From Methanobacteriota archaeon (GTDB taxonomy: Archaea; Thermoplasmatota; Poseidoniia; Poseidoniales; Thalassarchaeaceae), in the NCBI GenBank assembly GCA_016845365.1, contig JAERST010000013.1, positions 140,714 through 204,713 on the forward strand: DNA of 64,000 nt, in the 5' to 3' direction. The notes below the pieces were generated by a model. It was given only the letters and a program-made list of their open reading frames with translations. It was not told where the DNA came from and searched no databases. Made by a program: the position numbers and the translations under genes. Positions 25,185 to 34,067 of this stretch are shown piece by piece. How positions within the stretch are numbered: position 1 is the first letter of the stretch; each line of letters starts with the position of its first letter.

Positions 25185-27058
25185 GCGAGGGCGAAAGCGC
25201 AGTCAAGCGCGACCTGCTGAGATTCGCGACCTGCGGGTCTGTGGACGATGGAAAATCGACCCTAATTGGGCGCATGTTATGGGAGACGCGCAGCGTTTTC
25301 GAGGACCAAGTTGCTGCGGTGGAAGAGGCTTCAAAGCGCCGTGGCAAGGAACACATTGACCTGTCACTTTTGCTCGATGGATTGAGCAGTGAACGCGAGC
25401 AGGGAATCACCATCGACGTCGCTTATCGCTACATGTCGACCGAACGCCGCTCGTTCATCATCGCCGATACCCCCGGGCACGAACAATACACTCGAAACAT
25501 GGTTACGGGAATGTCGACCTCAGACCTTGCTGTCTTGCTTGTCGATGCTCGCAAGGGTCTGCTAACCCAGACCAAGAGGCACGCGACCCTTGCGGCACTT
25601 TTGGGAGTGCGTCATATCGTTCTCGCGGTCAATAAAATGGACTTGGTTGAATGGGACCGCGCGACCTATGATTCGATAGTTTCTGATTTTGTTGAGTTCG
25701 CCGGTAAGTTGCGACTTTCCGAAGTCATGCCAATCCCTGTTTCGGCACTTACCGGCGGCAATGTGACCGAGCGTGAAGAGTCAACTCCATGGTACCAAGG
25801 CCCAACCTTACTCGGTCACCTAAATACTGTTCACTTGGGTTCGACACAGAACCACGTCGACTTACGCTTCCCCGTGCAGACCGTGATCCGCCCGGACTTG
25901 GACTTCCGAGGTTATGCTGGTTCGGTGGCTTCTGGGACTGTTCGGGTTGGTGATGCTGTGGCTGTATTGCCGAGCGGACAGCAGTCGACGGTTAGCCGAA
26001 TCGTGACCTACGATGGCGATTTGTCTGAGGCTGGCCCCGATTCGGCCGTGACTCTTTGTTTGGCTGATGAAATCGATGTATCGCGGGGCGATGTGCTGGT
26101 TCGGGTGAACAATCGCCCAGAACTCCGTCGCCGCTTCGACGCTATGCTTTGTTGGATGGACGAGGAGGCTCTAGAGGTCGGCAAGCGCTACCGTTTGCGC
26201 CACGGGACTCGCGAAGTTTGGGCGACGGTTGAGAGTCTGAATTACGAGCTCGATGTGAATACGTTGAGCCGGGCCGATTCCACCACTTTGGAGATCAATG
26301 GAATCGGGCGGGCGACACTTCGTGCGAGCGGCGATTTACCTTTGGATACCTACCAGCGCAATCGCCGCATGGGCGCATTCATTCTAATCGACCCAGTATC
26401 GAATATGACTGCATGTGCAGGAATGGTCAGGCGCACGGTTTCTCAGAGCGAGGAATCCGCCCGCCAAAAGTCGCCTGGCGTCGTGATGGAATCTACCGGC
26501 GTGGCCTTAGATAGCCGTATCGAAGCCTTCGGCCACGGGCCCGCAGTGGTCTGGTTGACCGGCCTTTCTGGAAGCGGCAAATCGACCGTGGCCCGCCACC
26601 TTGAGAGACGATTACTCGAGGAGGGCGTGCGTGCAGTCAGACTCGATGGCGATATCTTACGACACGGCCTAAATGGCGACCTCGGATTCAGCGCCGAAGA
26701 CCGCCGAGAAAATATCCGAAGAGTTGGCGAGATGGCCAAGGTCTTGCACGACCAAGGAATCGTCGCCATTTGCTCCTTCATCTCGCCTTACCGAGTCGAC
26801 CGCAACCGAGTGCGCAGCCTCGTGCCAGAAGGCGCATTCATCGAAGTCCACATCGATTGCCCAGTCGAAGTCTGTGCCGAGCGCGATACCAAGGGACTCT
26901 GGGCTAAGGCGATGGCTGGTGAGATCGAGAATTTCACAGGGGTCAGCGCACCTTACGAAGCGCCGAGCGAGCCAGAAATACGAATCGATACGACCAGCAC
27001 ACCAGCCGACACAGGAGCAGGAATCTTGCTCGAAGCGATCCTTGCAAGAATCCGCTAA
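25181..27058 (+). CDS. cysNC: Bifunctional sulfate adenylyltransferase subunit 1 / APS kinase
   Basis: A fusion that completes APS synthesis and then phosphorylates APS to PAPS. The CysN GTPase part (residues 1 to about 425) has [18 protein letters not shown], the switch region [25 protein letters not shown] and NKMD, followed by EF-Tu-like beta barrels. The CysC kinase part (about 440-625) has the P-loop [36 protein letters not shown] and [10 protein letters not shown] start at GTG 25241 would cut off the first strand of the GTPase. A CTG at 25181, overlapping the cysD stop as CTGA and preceded by GGGAGGG, gives a normal N-terminus. A perfect hairpin follows the gene. Confidence 0.93.
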   Translation: MSEGESAVKRDLLRFATCGSVDDGKSTLIGRMLWETRSVFEDQVAAVEEASKRRGKEHIDLSLLLDGLSSEREQGITIDVAYRYMSTERRSFIIADTPGHEQYTRNMVTGMSTSDLAVLLVDARKGLLTQTKRHATLAALLGVRHIVLAVNKMDLVEWDRATYDSIVSDFVEFAGKLRLSEVMPIPVSALTGGNVTEREESTPWYQGPTLLGHLNTVHLGSTQNHVDLRFPVQTVIRPDLDFRGYAGSVASGTVRVGDAVAVLPSGQQSTVSRIVTYDGDLSEAGPDSAVTLCLADEIDVSRGDVLVRVNNRPELRRRFDAMLCWMDEEALEVGKRYRLRHGTREVWATVESLNYELDVNTLSRADSTTLEINGIGRATLRASGDLPLDTYQRNRRMGAFILIDPVSNMTACAGMVRRTVSQSEESARQKSPGVVMESTGVALDSRIEAFGHGPAVVWLTGLSGSGKSTVARHLERRLLEEGVRAVRLDGDILRHGLNGDLGFSAEDRRENIRRVGEMAKVLHDQGIVAICSFISPYRVDRNRVRSLVPEGAFIEVHIDCPVEVCAERDTKGLWAKAMAGEIENFTGVSAPYEAPSEPEIRIDTTSTPADTGAGILLEAILARIR

Positions 27059-27078
27059 ACCTGCTCGATGCCGCTCCG

Positions 27079-27095
27079 CCGCACCAAAGGTGCGG
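27079..27095. terminator. Hairpin closing the sulfation block
   Basis: CCGCACC and GGTGCGG form a perfect 7-bp stem with an AAA loop, 20 nt after the cysNC stop and before the prefoldin gene. It marks the boundary between the sulfation genes and the conserved archaeal cluster. Confidence 0.45.
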
Positions 27096-27146
27096 GCTAA
27101 TCTCGCATCGACGGCTTCATCACACCCGCGCGATTCGCAAAGCCCG

Positions 27147-27713
27147 ATGAGCACCCCTGACAGGGCAGAACTGCAGCGAATCGCCCAACTCGTCGAGTTG
27201 AATCGCGAGCGCTTGCAAAATATCGAGGCCCAAGTGGTTCGCCTCGAAGAAGCTCGTCAAGAACAGGCGCGCTCAATCATGGCCCTCGAAGCGATCCCCG
27301 ACGATGGGGCTGACAATGTCATGATTCCACTTGGCGGCGGCGTCCAAATCATTGCCGATATCTCCGCAGATTCAGGTGCAGTAGTCGACATCGGCAGCGG
27401 AATCCAAGCCGAGCGCACCCGCGAGGAAGCACTCGAAATCCTGCGTGCCCGCAACGGCGAACTCCTCAGTCTGATGGACAGCCTGAAAACCGAGTTCGAC
27501 GAAACCGAACAACTCGTCATCGAACTCGCCACCCAATTCAACGAGGGCGTCGGCGGACTCCAAGGCGATGCAGAATCAAGCCCCGCCACCACCAATCAAC
27601 CCACGCCGACCAAGCCAAAGGCACCCGCCGAAGCAAGCACAGAAGGCGAATCAGAAGCCAAGCCTACGCGCCACCACCGAAAGCGCGGAACCGAGTTAAC
27701 ACTCGACGATTGA
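27147..27713 (+). CDS. pfdA: Prefoldin alpha subunit
   Basis: Subunit of the hexameric chaperone that hands unfolded proteins to the thermosome. The 188-residue protein has an N-terminal helix (ELQRIAQLVELNRERLQNIE), a central hairpin region with VMIPLGGGVQIIADIS and VVDIGSGIQAERT, and a second long helix to about residue 130. This is the alpha-type four-strand layout. A Pro/Thr/Lys-rich, acidic tail of about 50 residues is longer than usual. The reading frame is open far upstream within cysNC, but the ATG at 27147 gives the family N-terminus. It precedes ftsY as in many archaea. Confidence 0.85.
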   Translation: MSTPDRAELQRIAQLVELNRERLQNIEAQVVRLEEARQEQARSIMALEAIPDDGADNVMIPLGGGVQIIADISADSGAVVDIGSGIQAERTREEALEILRARNGELLSLMDSLKTEFDETEQLVIELATQFNEGVGGLQGDAESSPATTNQPTPTKPKAPAEASTEGESEAKPTRHHRKRGTELTLDD

Positions 27714-27743
27714 AGATGATTGAAGACGAGCGGAGGCGCTGAA

Positions 27744-29042
27744 ATGGGATTATTCGACCGCTTCAAGAAACAGGCCGAGGAAGCGGCCGAAGAGGAAGAC
27801 TTCACCGTCGAAGAAGATTCGATTGAAGCCGAAGAAGCCCTCCTACAACGCCGTCAATTGATGGAAGCAATTGAGCGCGCCAAGGACGCTCCACCACCAC
27901 CTCCGCCACCAGGATTTGAGCAATTCAAAGAAGAGGTAGAGGAGCAGTGGGACGAATTCATCGAGGAACTTCCAGAAGACCCCTTCAGCGCCCCTGTCGA
28001 CAAGAAGGCGCGCAAGAAAGCCGAGCGGGCGGCTGCAGTAGCACAAGCCGAAGCAGCCGAAGAACCCGCAGAAACCCCTCCACACGACCCCATGCGAAGC
28101 ACCACCGGGCGAGAACTCGTAGCAAGCGAAACAGCCACTTTCGAAGTCGACCTAGGTGAGGCAGCAGTCAAGCGAGGAGGGCGAATAATCGCAGCCAGCC
28201 AAACCCTCGAAAACATCCTCGAAGACCTCGAAATGGACCTCTTGATGGCCGACATGGGCCACGACGCAGTCAGCGACGTAATGACCACACTGCGAGGCTC
28301 TCTAATCGGTGCACGCATCGACCGCAAGGCCGACCTCAGCGAAGTAATCGAACAGGCCTTGCGCAATTCTCTCCGCTCACTTTTACAAGCAGGATACTGG
28401 GATTTCGACAAGACGGTCAAGTCATTCGCAAGCCAGGGAACTCCAGTCTCAATCATGATGGTTGGAGTCAACGGAACCGGAAAGACCACCACCACTGCGA
28501 AGATCGCAAACCGCCTAAGCAACCAAGGTTACTCGGTAGTTCTGGCAGCTGCTGATACCTTCCGAGCCGGGGCAATCGACCAACTCGCAAACCATGCCGA
28601 TAGGCTCGGAGTACGCTGCATCCGCAGTCAAAGAGGCGGCGATGCAGCAGCGGTCTCAAGGGATGCTTTGGAGAGTGCGACCGCCCGCGGTGAGGACATC
28701 GTCATCATCGATACCGCGGGTAGAATGCAGAACAAAACCAACCTCATGGAAGAGCTTCGAAAGGTGCACAGAGTTACTCGGCCGCACCTCGTGCTATTCG
28801 TTGCAGATGCACTGGCAGGGAATGATGCGGTGGTTCAGGCAAGAGAATTCCAGCGCATGCTCAGTTTTGACGGAGCAGTGCTGTGCAAACTCGACACAGA
28901 TGCGAAGGGCGGCGCAGCCCTCTCAATCGCTCACACGACTGGCCGACCGATTGTGTTAGCAGGCGTCGGCCAAGGGTATGATGACCTGAGGGACTTCGAC
29001 CCCGATTGGCTCATCGACTCGATTATGACGGCGGATGAGTGA
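27744..29042 (+). CDS. ftsY: Signal recognition particle receptor FtsY
   Basis: SRP receptor GTPase that docks ribosome-SRP complexes at the membrane. The 432-residue protein has an acidic A-domain of about 120 residues with a PPPPPPP run. The NG domain follows, with G1 VGVNGTGKTTTTAKIANRL near residue 240, ADTFRAGAIDQL, DTAGRMQNKTNLMEELRKV near 322 and the G4 site CKLDTDAKGGAALS near 381. The ATG at 27744 has GGAGG 7 nt upstream; an 8-residue longer frame starts at 27720. The N-terminal MGLFDRFKKQ is a typical amphipathic start. The stop overlaps the next frame. Confidence 0.96.
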   Translation: MGLFDRFKKQAEEAAEEEDFTVEEDSIEAEEALLQRRQLMEAIERAKDAPPPPPPPGFEQFKEEVEEQWDEFIEELPEDPFSAPVDKKARKKAERAAAVAQAEAAEEPAETPPHDPMRSTTGRELVASETATFEVDLGEAAVKRGGRIIAASQTLENILEDLEMDLLMADMGHDAVSDVMTTLRGSLIGARIDRKADLSEVIEQALRNSLRSLLQAGYWDFDKTVKSFASQGTPVSIMMVGVNGTGKTTTTAKIANRLSNQGYSVVLAAADTFRAGAIDQLANHADRLGVRCIRSQRGGDAAAVSRDALESATARGEDIVIIDTAGRMQNKTNLMEELRKVHRVTRPHLVLFVADALAGNDAVVQAREFQRMLSFDGAVLCKLDTDAKGGAALSIAHTTGRPIVLAGVGQGYDDLRDFDPDWLIDSIMTADE

Positions 29043-29059
29043 CCGCGTCTTTCATCAAC

Positions 29060-29794
29060 ATGGCCGCGTGTGTAGTGGTGAGCATGACCGCCGATGAGCT
29101 GAAGACCGCCCTTCTCGTGGTCGACAATCCGATCACTGAGAGCCAATTGCAAATGCTCTTGCGCAAGCGCGGATGGAAGGCCGAAGCGAGCAAAGACGGA
29201 GATAAAGCAGTCGACCAATTCGTCGCACTGCGCCCTGATTTGGTATTCCTCGCCGTAGACATACCCACCCTTGACGGGCACGTGGCTGCTTTGGAGATGA
29301 GAGAATCGGACTCAAAGGCGAGAATCGTCTTTGTCTCGAGTCGCGGCGGTATGGAATTGGCTGAGGATGCCGCCTACTCGGCCGGCGCTGTCGGAGTTCT
29401 GATGACTCCATTCACAGACTCCTCAGTGGCTGAAGTTTGGGACGATTGGATGGGAAGAATCCCAGAAGCGCCGGGCCTTTCCGACCTCGACGCGCTGTAT
29501 CCAACCCTCGAAGAGCCAGAACCCGAACTGGCCCCACTCCCTCCACTTCCCGGGATGCCGCCACTTCCAGGTGTGCCCATGGCTGCGCCGGACTCGCCAG
29601 AAGGAGTCGAGATGCCGTCGCCGATTGGTGCGCCGATTCCACCACCAACCACTTCCAAACCAAAACGCCGAGGTCGCTGGCTGATTCGATTCATTCTCCT
29701 GCTCATCATCGCCGGAGGGGCAGTCGGCGGAGCGCATTATGCCGGACTCATCGACATCAATGCGCTCGTTGAACAAGCGACGAGTGCAATTTGA
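29060..29794 (+). CDS. Membrane-anchored receiver-like domain protein
   Basis: Residues about 10-125 resemble a response-regulator receiver domain: ALLVVDNPITESQLQMLL, a phosphoacceptor-like Asp in FLAVDIPTLDGH, and RIVFVSSRGG with the Ser/Thr position. The acidic pair is D-N instead of D-D or E-D, and the usual Lys before Pro-Phe is absent (GVLMTPFTD). Phosphorylation is therefore doubtful. A Pro-rich linker (PLPPLPGMPPLPGVP) leads to a C-terminal transmembrane helix, LIRFILLLIIAGGAVGGAHY, so the domain is tethered to the membrane by its tail. GTG at 29039, overlapping the ftsY stop, is an alternative start. Location after ftsY suggests a link to membrane targeting, but this is inference. 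Confidence 0.65.
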   Translation: MAACVVVSMTADELKTALLVVDNPITESQLQMLLRKRGWKAEASKDGDKAVDQFVALRPDLVFLAVDIPTLDGHVAALEMRESDSKARIVFVSSRGGMELAEDAAYSAGAVGVLMTPFTDSSVAEVWDDWMGRIPEAPGLSDLDALYPTLEEPEPELAPLPPLPGMPPLPGVPMAAPDSPEGVEMPSPIGAPIPPPTTSKPKRRGRWLIRFILLLIIAGGAVGGAHYAGLIDINALVEQATSAI

Positions 29795-29806
29795 TTCGGC
29801 GACCCA

Positions 29807-30043
29807 TCAATCATCGAGTGGAATCGCCGGAACGTGGGAGACGATGACGCTCCCCTCGGGAGCGTCGGTGATGGTTTTCATCGAGATTGAATTATCGCTC
29901 AGAAGACTCTCATCACCAGCCGTAACTCGCAATCCTAAGCGCCAACGCTTGAGGATTTCACGAGCTACGATGAATCCTATTGCGAGGAGAGTCCCGATGA
30001 TGATGAGCCAATTCAAAATGGTCCCACCAAATCCAAAAGCCAT
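29807..30043 (-). CDS. Small single-TM protein, unknown function
   Basis: About 78 residues with one membrane helix (TILNWLIIIGTLLAIGFIV) followed by a basic patch (REILKRWRLGLR) and a polar tail. The start is the ATG at 30043, or a TTG at 30049 that overlaps the stop of the upstream pyrF gene by 4 nt (TTGA). It is therefore probably translated together with OMP decarboxylase. Nothing indicates its role. Confidence 0.6.
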   Translation of the reverse strand: MAFGFGGTILNWLIIIGTLLAIGFIVAREILKRWRLGLRVTAGDESLLSDNSISMKTITDAPEGSVIVSHVPAIPLDD

Positions 30044-30045
30044 AT

Positions 30046-30846
30046 TCAACCCCCGCGCTCAACCAATGCTGCAAACGAGGCTTCGGCGTACTGCGCCGCT
30101 GCCTCTGCTCGATTTTCGACACCATGAATCCCCGAGCCGACGATGATCGCATCCGAGCCGGCGAGCACCGCATCGCGCGGGTGCCCGTAGCGCTGACCCA
30201 TCGCACCCGCACCCACAGCGAGGTTGACACCGGGCGTCCAAATCATCTGTCCTGCACCGACTTGTTGGCGAAGTGCGGCAACTTCCGTCGCTGAACTGCC
30301 GTTGCCGATGTAGCCGATGACGTGAGGAGAACCCCGTCCGGTGGCGATGGTCTCAGCAGTATAATCCGCATCGAGGAGATTCCCACTGCTCGACATCTGA
30401 GCCAACAAGAGTACACCGCCGATCCGCTCAACATCAGCCCATCCGGCGGCAATCCCATCGACGATATCCGGCCCAGATATTCGGTGAGCGGTGACGATAT
30501 CAGCCCACGAGCGAACATCGTGTACACCAGCCATTTGATGCTGAGAGACCTTGCCAATATCAGCAAATTTACGGTCTTCAAACAATAGTAAATCGTGCCG
30601 CTGCGCGGCATCGACAAGGCCCGACCAGGCCTCGAGAGAGAAATCGTCGACCATGTCGACATGAGTCTTCAGCGCAGCGATATGAGGTCCAACTTCTTCG
30701 ACCAAATCAACCAATTCAGCCACGCTGCGCATATCGGCGGCAAGACACACGAGCGAGCCCTTTCGAGCCGCCGTCTCCATGTAGCGATGAGCCAAAGGAT
30801 TCGCACACGAAGTCCAGCGCTCGCCCCAGACGTCTTCGGCTCGCAT
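30046..30846 (-). CDS. pyrF: Orotidine 5'-phosphate decarboxylase, Ura3-type
   Basis: Last step of UMP synthesis. The 266-residue TIM barrel has ALKTHVDMVDDFS, the catalytic LLFEDRKFADIGKVSQHQM (DxKxxD) near residue 95, ADIVTAHRISGPDIVDG, IWTPGVNLAVGAGAMGQRYG and DAIIVGSGIHG. These segments, notably KTHVD and FEDRKFADIG, match the eukaryotic/fungal Ura3 branch more closely than the short archaeal PyrF. The ATG at 30846 gives the usual N-terminus; the frame is open to 30918. It is divergent from purL, so pyrimidine and purine genes share an intergenic region. Confidence 0.93.
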   Translation of the reverse strand: MRAEDVWGERWTSCANPLAHRYMETAARKGSLVCLAADMRSVAELVDLVEEVGPHIAALKTHVDMVDDFSLEAWSGLVDAAQRHDLLLFEDRKFADIGKVSQHQMAGVHDVRSWADIVTAHRISGPDIVDGIAAGWADVERIGGVLLLAQMSSSGNLLDADYTAETIATGRGSPHVIGYIGNGSSATEVAALRQQVGAGQMIWTPGVNLAVGAGAMGQRYGHPRDAVLAGSDAIIVGSGIHGVENRAEAAAQYAEASFAALVERGG

Positions 30847-30944
30847 CAGGTGAATCCGCCGGCGCGACCATCTCAAGTCTTTCCCCCGAAAGCCACGCTC
30901 AGCCCTTCCGAAATCCACGACTCTCGACTCTCAACGACTCCTCT

Positions 30945-30959
30945 CAGGCCTACGGCCTG
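30945..30959. promoter_or_regulatory. Palindrome between pyrF and purL
   Basis: CAGGCC TAC GGCCTG is a perfect 6-bp inverted repeat with a 3-nt centre in the divergent pyrF/purL spacer. It could be an operator; there is no direct proof. Confidence 0.25.
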
Positions 30960-31013
30960 CACCGGTTGGTTCATTGACGGCACGCTACGGCAGAGGCTCA
31001 CCGAGGTTCACTC

Positions 31014-34000
31014 ATGGGCACGGACACCCCGGTCTTCACCTACGAAGTCACAACACGAGACCTTGCCGGGTTGCCCGACGCGCGAGGAGATTCAGTCAAG
31101 GGGATGCTCGCCTCGAATTATGGGGTAGAAGTTGGTTCTGTAAGGGTCATTCTTGGTTATCAGGTCAAGGCTGACCTGACGGCGGAAGAGGCGCAGCGGG
31201 CTGTTTACGACCTCTTCGCCGACCCTGTTATCGAGCAGGGCAGCGTGAGCGGGCGCCTGCTCGATGATGCTGAAATTTTCTCTAGCCGGCCGCAGATTGT
31301 TGTGCAGGCCGGCTTCAAGCCCGGCGTGACAGATAATGCTGGACAGGCGGGCTTGGATGGCTTGCTCACGATATTCCCTCACATCGCAGGCCAAGCTGCG
31401 GTTGCTACGAGCAAGACATACGCCTTCTGGGATGTGCCAGGAGGAGTCACATCGGATTGGCTGGCAAGCAAATTGCACAATCCGATGATCGAGCGTGCGG
31501 CCATCGCCAAGCGAGCCGATTGCCAAGCAGGAAACTGGCCCACGCTCGACTTCCCAAGCCAGCCGGCGCTCGACCAGCAAACCCCGGCTGTTATCGACCT
31601 AGAAGTCTCGGACGAGCGCCTGCTCGAAATCAGCGAAACCGGCCTACTGGCCCTCAATCTAAACGAGATGCGCGCAATCCAGGCGCACTACCGAGACCCC
31701 GTTGTGCGCGAGCAGAGGAAGGCATTGGGACTTCCCGAAGGGGCGCCGACCGATGCTGAGTTGGAGTGTTTGGCCCAGACTTGGTCCGAGCATTGCTGCC
31801 ACAAGATTTTCGCCTCAAAAATCCATCACGTCGACACTGTTACCGGCGAGGATTCGACCATCGATTCGCTATTCAAAACTCACATCATGAAGCCGACTTT
31901 GGACATCCAAAACGAGGTCGATTGGCTGCTTTCAATCTTCCACGACAACTCCGGAGTAATCGCTTGGAACGACGAGTGGAGCCTGTGCATGAAGGCTGAA
32001 ACCCACAATTCTCCGAGCGCTCTTGACCCGTTCGGCGGGGCGATGACGGGGATCGTCGGTGTCAATCGCGACATCCTCGGGACGGGCCTCGGAGCGCGAC
32101 CGATCGCGAATACGGATGTGTTCTGCTTCGGCCCGCCCGACTACTCCGGGAAGATACCCGAGGGACTGTTCCACCCTTCGCGGGTCTTCCGCGGTGTGCA
32201 TGCCGGTGTGCGTGCGGGTGGTAACGAGTCCGGAATACCGACTGTGAATGGTGCGATCATCTTCGATGATCGGTATCTGGGCAAGCCACTGGTCTACTGC
32301 GGGACTGTTGGACTGATGCCGAGGCGCTTGCCCGATGGAAGGGAGTCTCACGAGAAGACGCCGACCCCGGGCGATGTCGTCTACATGGTCGGCGGCCGAG
32401 TCGGTTCTGACGGGATTCACGGAGCGACCTTTTCGAGCCTTGAATTGACTGAGGAGAGCCCGAGTTCGGCTGTGCAAATTGGCGATCCGATTACTCAGAA
32501 GAAGATGCTCGACATGATTCTCGAGGCGAGGGATGCTGGACTCATTCAGGTGATTACTGACAATGGTGCTGGCGGGCTGTCGAGTTCGGTTGGCGAGATG
32601 GCTGAATTGACTGGTGGCGCAGACCTTGACTTGGCGGTGGTGCCGTTGAAGCAAGCCGGTCTGAGCCCTTGGGAGATTTTGGTTTCCGAGTCGCAAGAAA
32701 GGATGACTGTGGGCGTTCGACCGGCCGACTGCGCGGCATTTGAGGCGCTGGCTGCGCTGCACGAGGTCGAGGCAACTGCGGTTGGAACGTTCACTGACTC
32801 GGGGGCCTTTGTGGTGCGAATGTCCGAGAATGTCGTCGCTCACTTGCCGATAGAATTCCTTCACGATGGTTGCCCACAATTGCAGTTAGAATCCGAGTGG
32901 ACGCCTCCTGAACACGAGCCGATAGAGTTCCCTGAGTCCGGCGCTGAGGACATGGGCGCTCTACTTGAGCGATTGATGGCGCGACCAAATGTTGCGAGCA
33001 AGGAATGGTGGGTACGTTCCTATGATCACGAAGTCATCGCTCAATCTGTAATCAAGCCATTTTGTGGGGTCAATCACGACGCTCCGGGCGATGCGGCCGT
33101 TATCGCGCCGATTCAAGGGCAGACTCAAGGCGCGGTGATATCGAACGGAATCGTCCCGCGCTACTCAGATATCGATGCTTACGCAATGACTGCTGCTAGC
33201 ATCGATGAGGCGCTGCGCAACGCGGTTTGTGTCGGCGTTGATTTGGATTTGATTGCCGGACTCGACAATTTCTGTTGGCCGGACCCGGTGGAGTCAGCAA
33301 AGACTCCTGACGGGCGTTACAAGCTCGCTCAATTGGTACGAGCTAACCGAGCCTTAGATGAGGTTTGTCGGGCCTACAATTTGCCGTGCATTAGCGGTAA
33401 GGATTCGATGAAGAATGACGCCACGCTGCACGGCGAGAAGATTAGCATCCCTCCAACAATTTTGTTCAGTTTGATTGGCAATCACTCGGATGTTCGCAAG
33501 GCGGTCTCAAGCGATTTCAAAACCGTCGGCGACCGGATTTACTTGTGTGGTGAGACGCACCAAGAATTGGGTGCTAGCGAACTCGCCTATCTTCTGCGCG
33601 ATGAATCGGGCGGCGAGTCAGGAATCGGCGGTCAAGTGCCCGAAATAGAGCCTGAACGCAACCTCGCAATGTATCGCGCATTGACCGCTGCGATGGGCGA
33701 AGGGCTCGTTGCCAGCGCTCACGATTGTTCCGATGGAGGGTTGGCCGCTGCGGTTGCAGAGTGCTGCTTCGGTGCGGATTCAGGAGCGAGCATCGACTTG
33801 TCTGGAGTTATGACAGATTGCGGCGATATCGACTCGTGGGGAGCGCTCTTTGGAGAGTCTCTCGGACGCATCTTGGTCAGCGTCGAACCGCAGCACTGCG
33901 AGGCATTCGAGGCTGCTATGAGCGGCCACGCTTGCCATGCTCTTGGAAGCGTTGAGGCAGGCGATCAAATCTCAATTTCAAACGGAGACGAAGCGGTTCT

Positions 34001-34067
34001 GACCGCTTCGATGGCCCAACTTCGAGCCGCATGGAAAGGCACCCTTGACGGAGGCGGCCCACAATGA
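31014..34067 (+). CDS. purL: Phosphoribosylformylglycinamidine synthase with PurS-like N-terminus
   Basis: ATP-dependent amidation of FGAR in purine synthesis. The 1017-residue protein starts with about 170 residues resembling two PurS-type units (YGVEVGSVRVILGYQV and GFKPGVTDNAGQAGLDGLL). The PurL core follows: LAQTWSEHCCHKIFASKI near residue 252, KAETHNSPSALDPFGGAMTG, GLPEGAP-type linkers, ITDNGAGGLSSSVGEMA and AHDCSDGGLAAAVAECCFG. The fusion removes the need for a separate purS. The next gene, purQ, overlaps the stop by 4 nt (ATGA) and supplies the ammonia-producing glutaminase. Confidence 0.95.
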   Translation: MGTDTPVFTYEVTTRDLAGLPDARGDSVKGMLASNYGVEVGSVRVILGYQVKADLTAEEAQRAVYDLFADPVIEQGSVSGRLLDDAEIFSSRPQIVVQAGFKPGVTDNAGQAGLDGLLTIFPHIAGQAAVATSKTYAFWDVPGGVTSDWLASKLHNPMIERAAIAKRADCQAGNWPTLDFPSQPALDQQTPAVIDLEVSDERLLEISETGLLALNLNEMRAIQAHYRDPVVREQRKALGLPEGAPTDAELECLAQTWSEHCCHKIFASKIHHVDTVTGEDSTIDSLFKTHIMKPTLDIQNEVDWLLSIFHDNSGVIAWNDEWSLCMKAETHNSPSALDPFGGAMTGIVGVNRDILGTGLGARPIANTDVFCFGPPDYSGKIPEGLFHPSRVFRGVHAGVRAGGNESGIPTVNGAIIFDDRYLGKPLVYCGTVGLMPRRLPDGRESHEKTPTPGDVVYMVGGRVGSDGIHGATFSSLELTEESPSSAVQIGDPITQKKMLDMILEARDAGLIQVITDNGAGGLSSSVGEMAELTGGADLDLAVVPLKQAGLSPWEILVSESQERMTVGVRPADCAAFEALAALHEVEATAVGTFTDSGAFVVRMSENVVAHLPIEFLHDGCPQLQLESEWTPPEHEPIEFPESGAEDMGALLERLMARPNVASKEWWVRSYDHEVIAQSVIKPFCGVNHDAPGDAAVIAPIQGQTQGAVISNGIVPRYSDIDAYAMTAASIDEALRNAVCVGVDLDLIAGLDNFCWPDPVESAKTPDGRYKLAQLVRANRALDEVCRAYNLPCISGKDSMKNDATLHGEKISIPPTILFSLIGNHSDVRKAVSSDFKTVGDRIYLCGETHQELGASELAYLLRDESGGESGIGGQVPEIEPERNLAMYRALTAAMGEGLVASAHDCSDGGLAAAVAECCFGADSGASIDLSGVMTDCGDIDSWGALFGESLGRILVSVEPQHCEAFEAAMSGHACHALGSVEAGDQISISNGDEAVLTASMAQLRAAWKGTLDGGGPQ

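Noticed and set aside
24568..25413. Long open frame on the minus strand across cysD and the start of cysN
   Set aside because: It lies opposite two certain genes and shows no domain; high GC with biased codons leaves antisense frames open.
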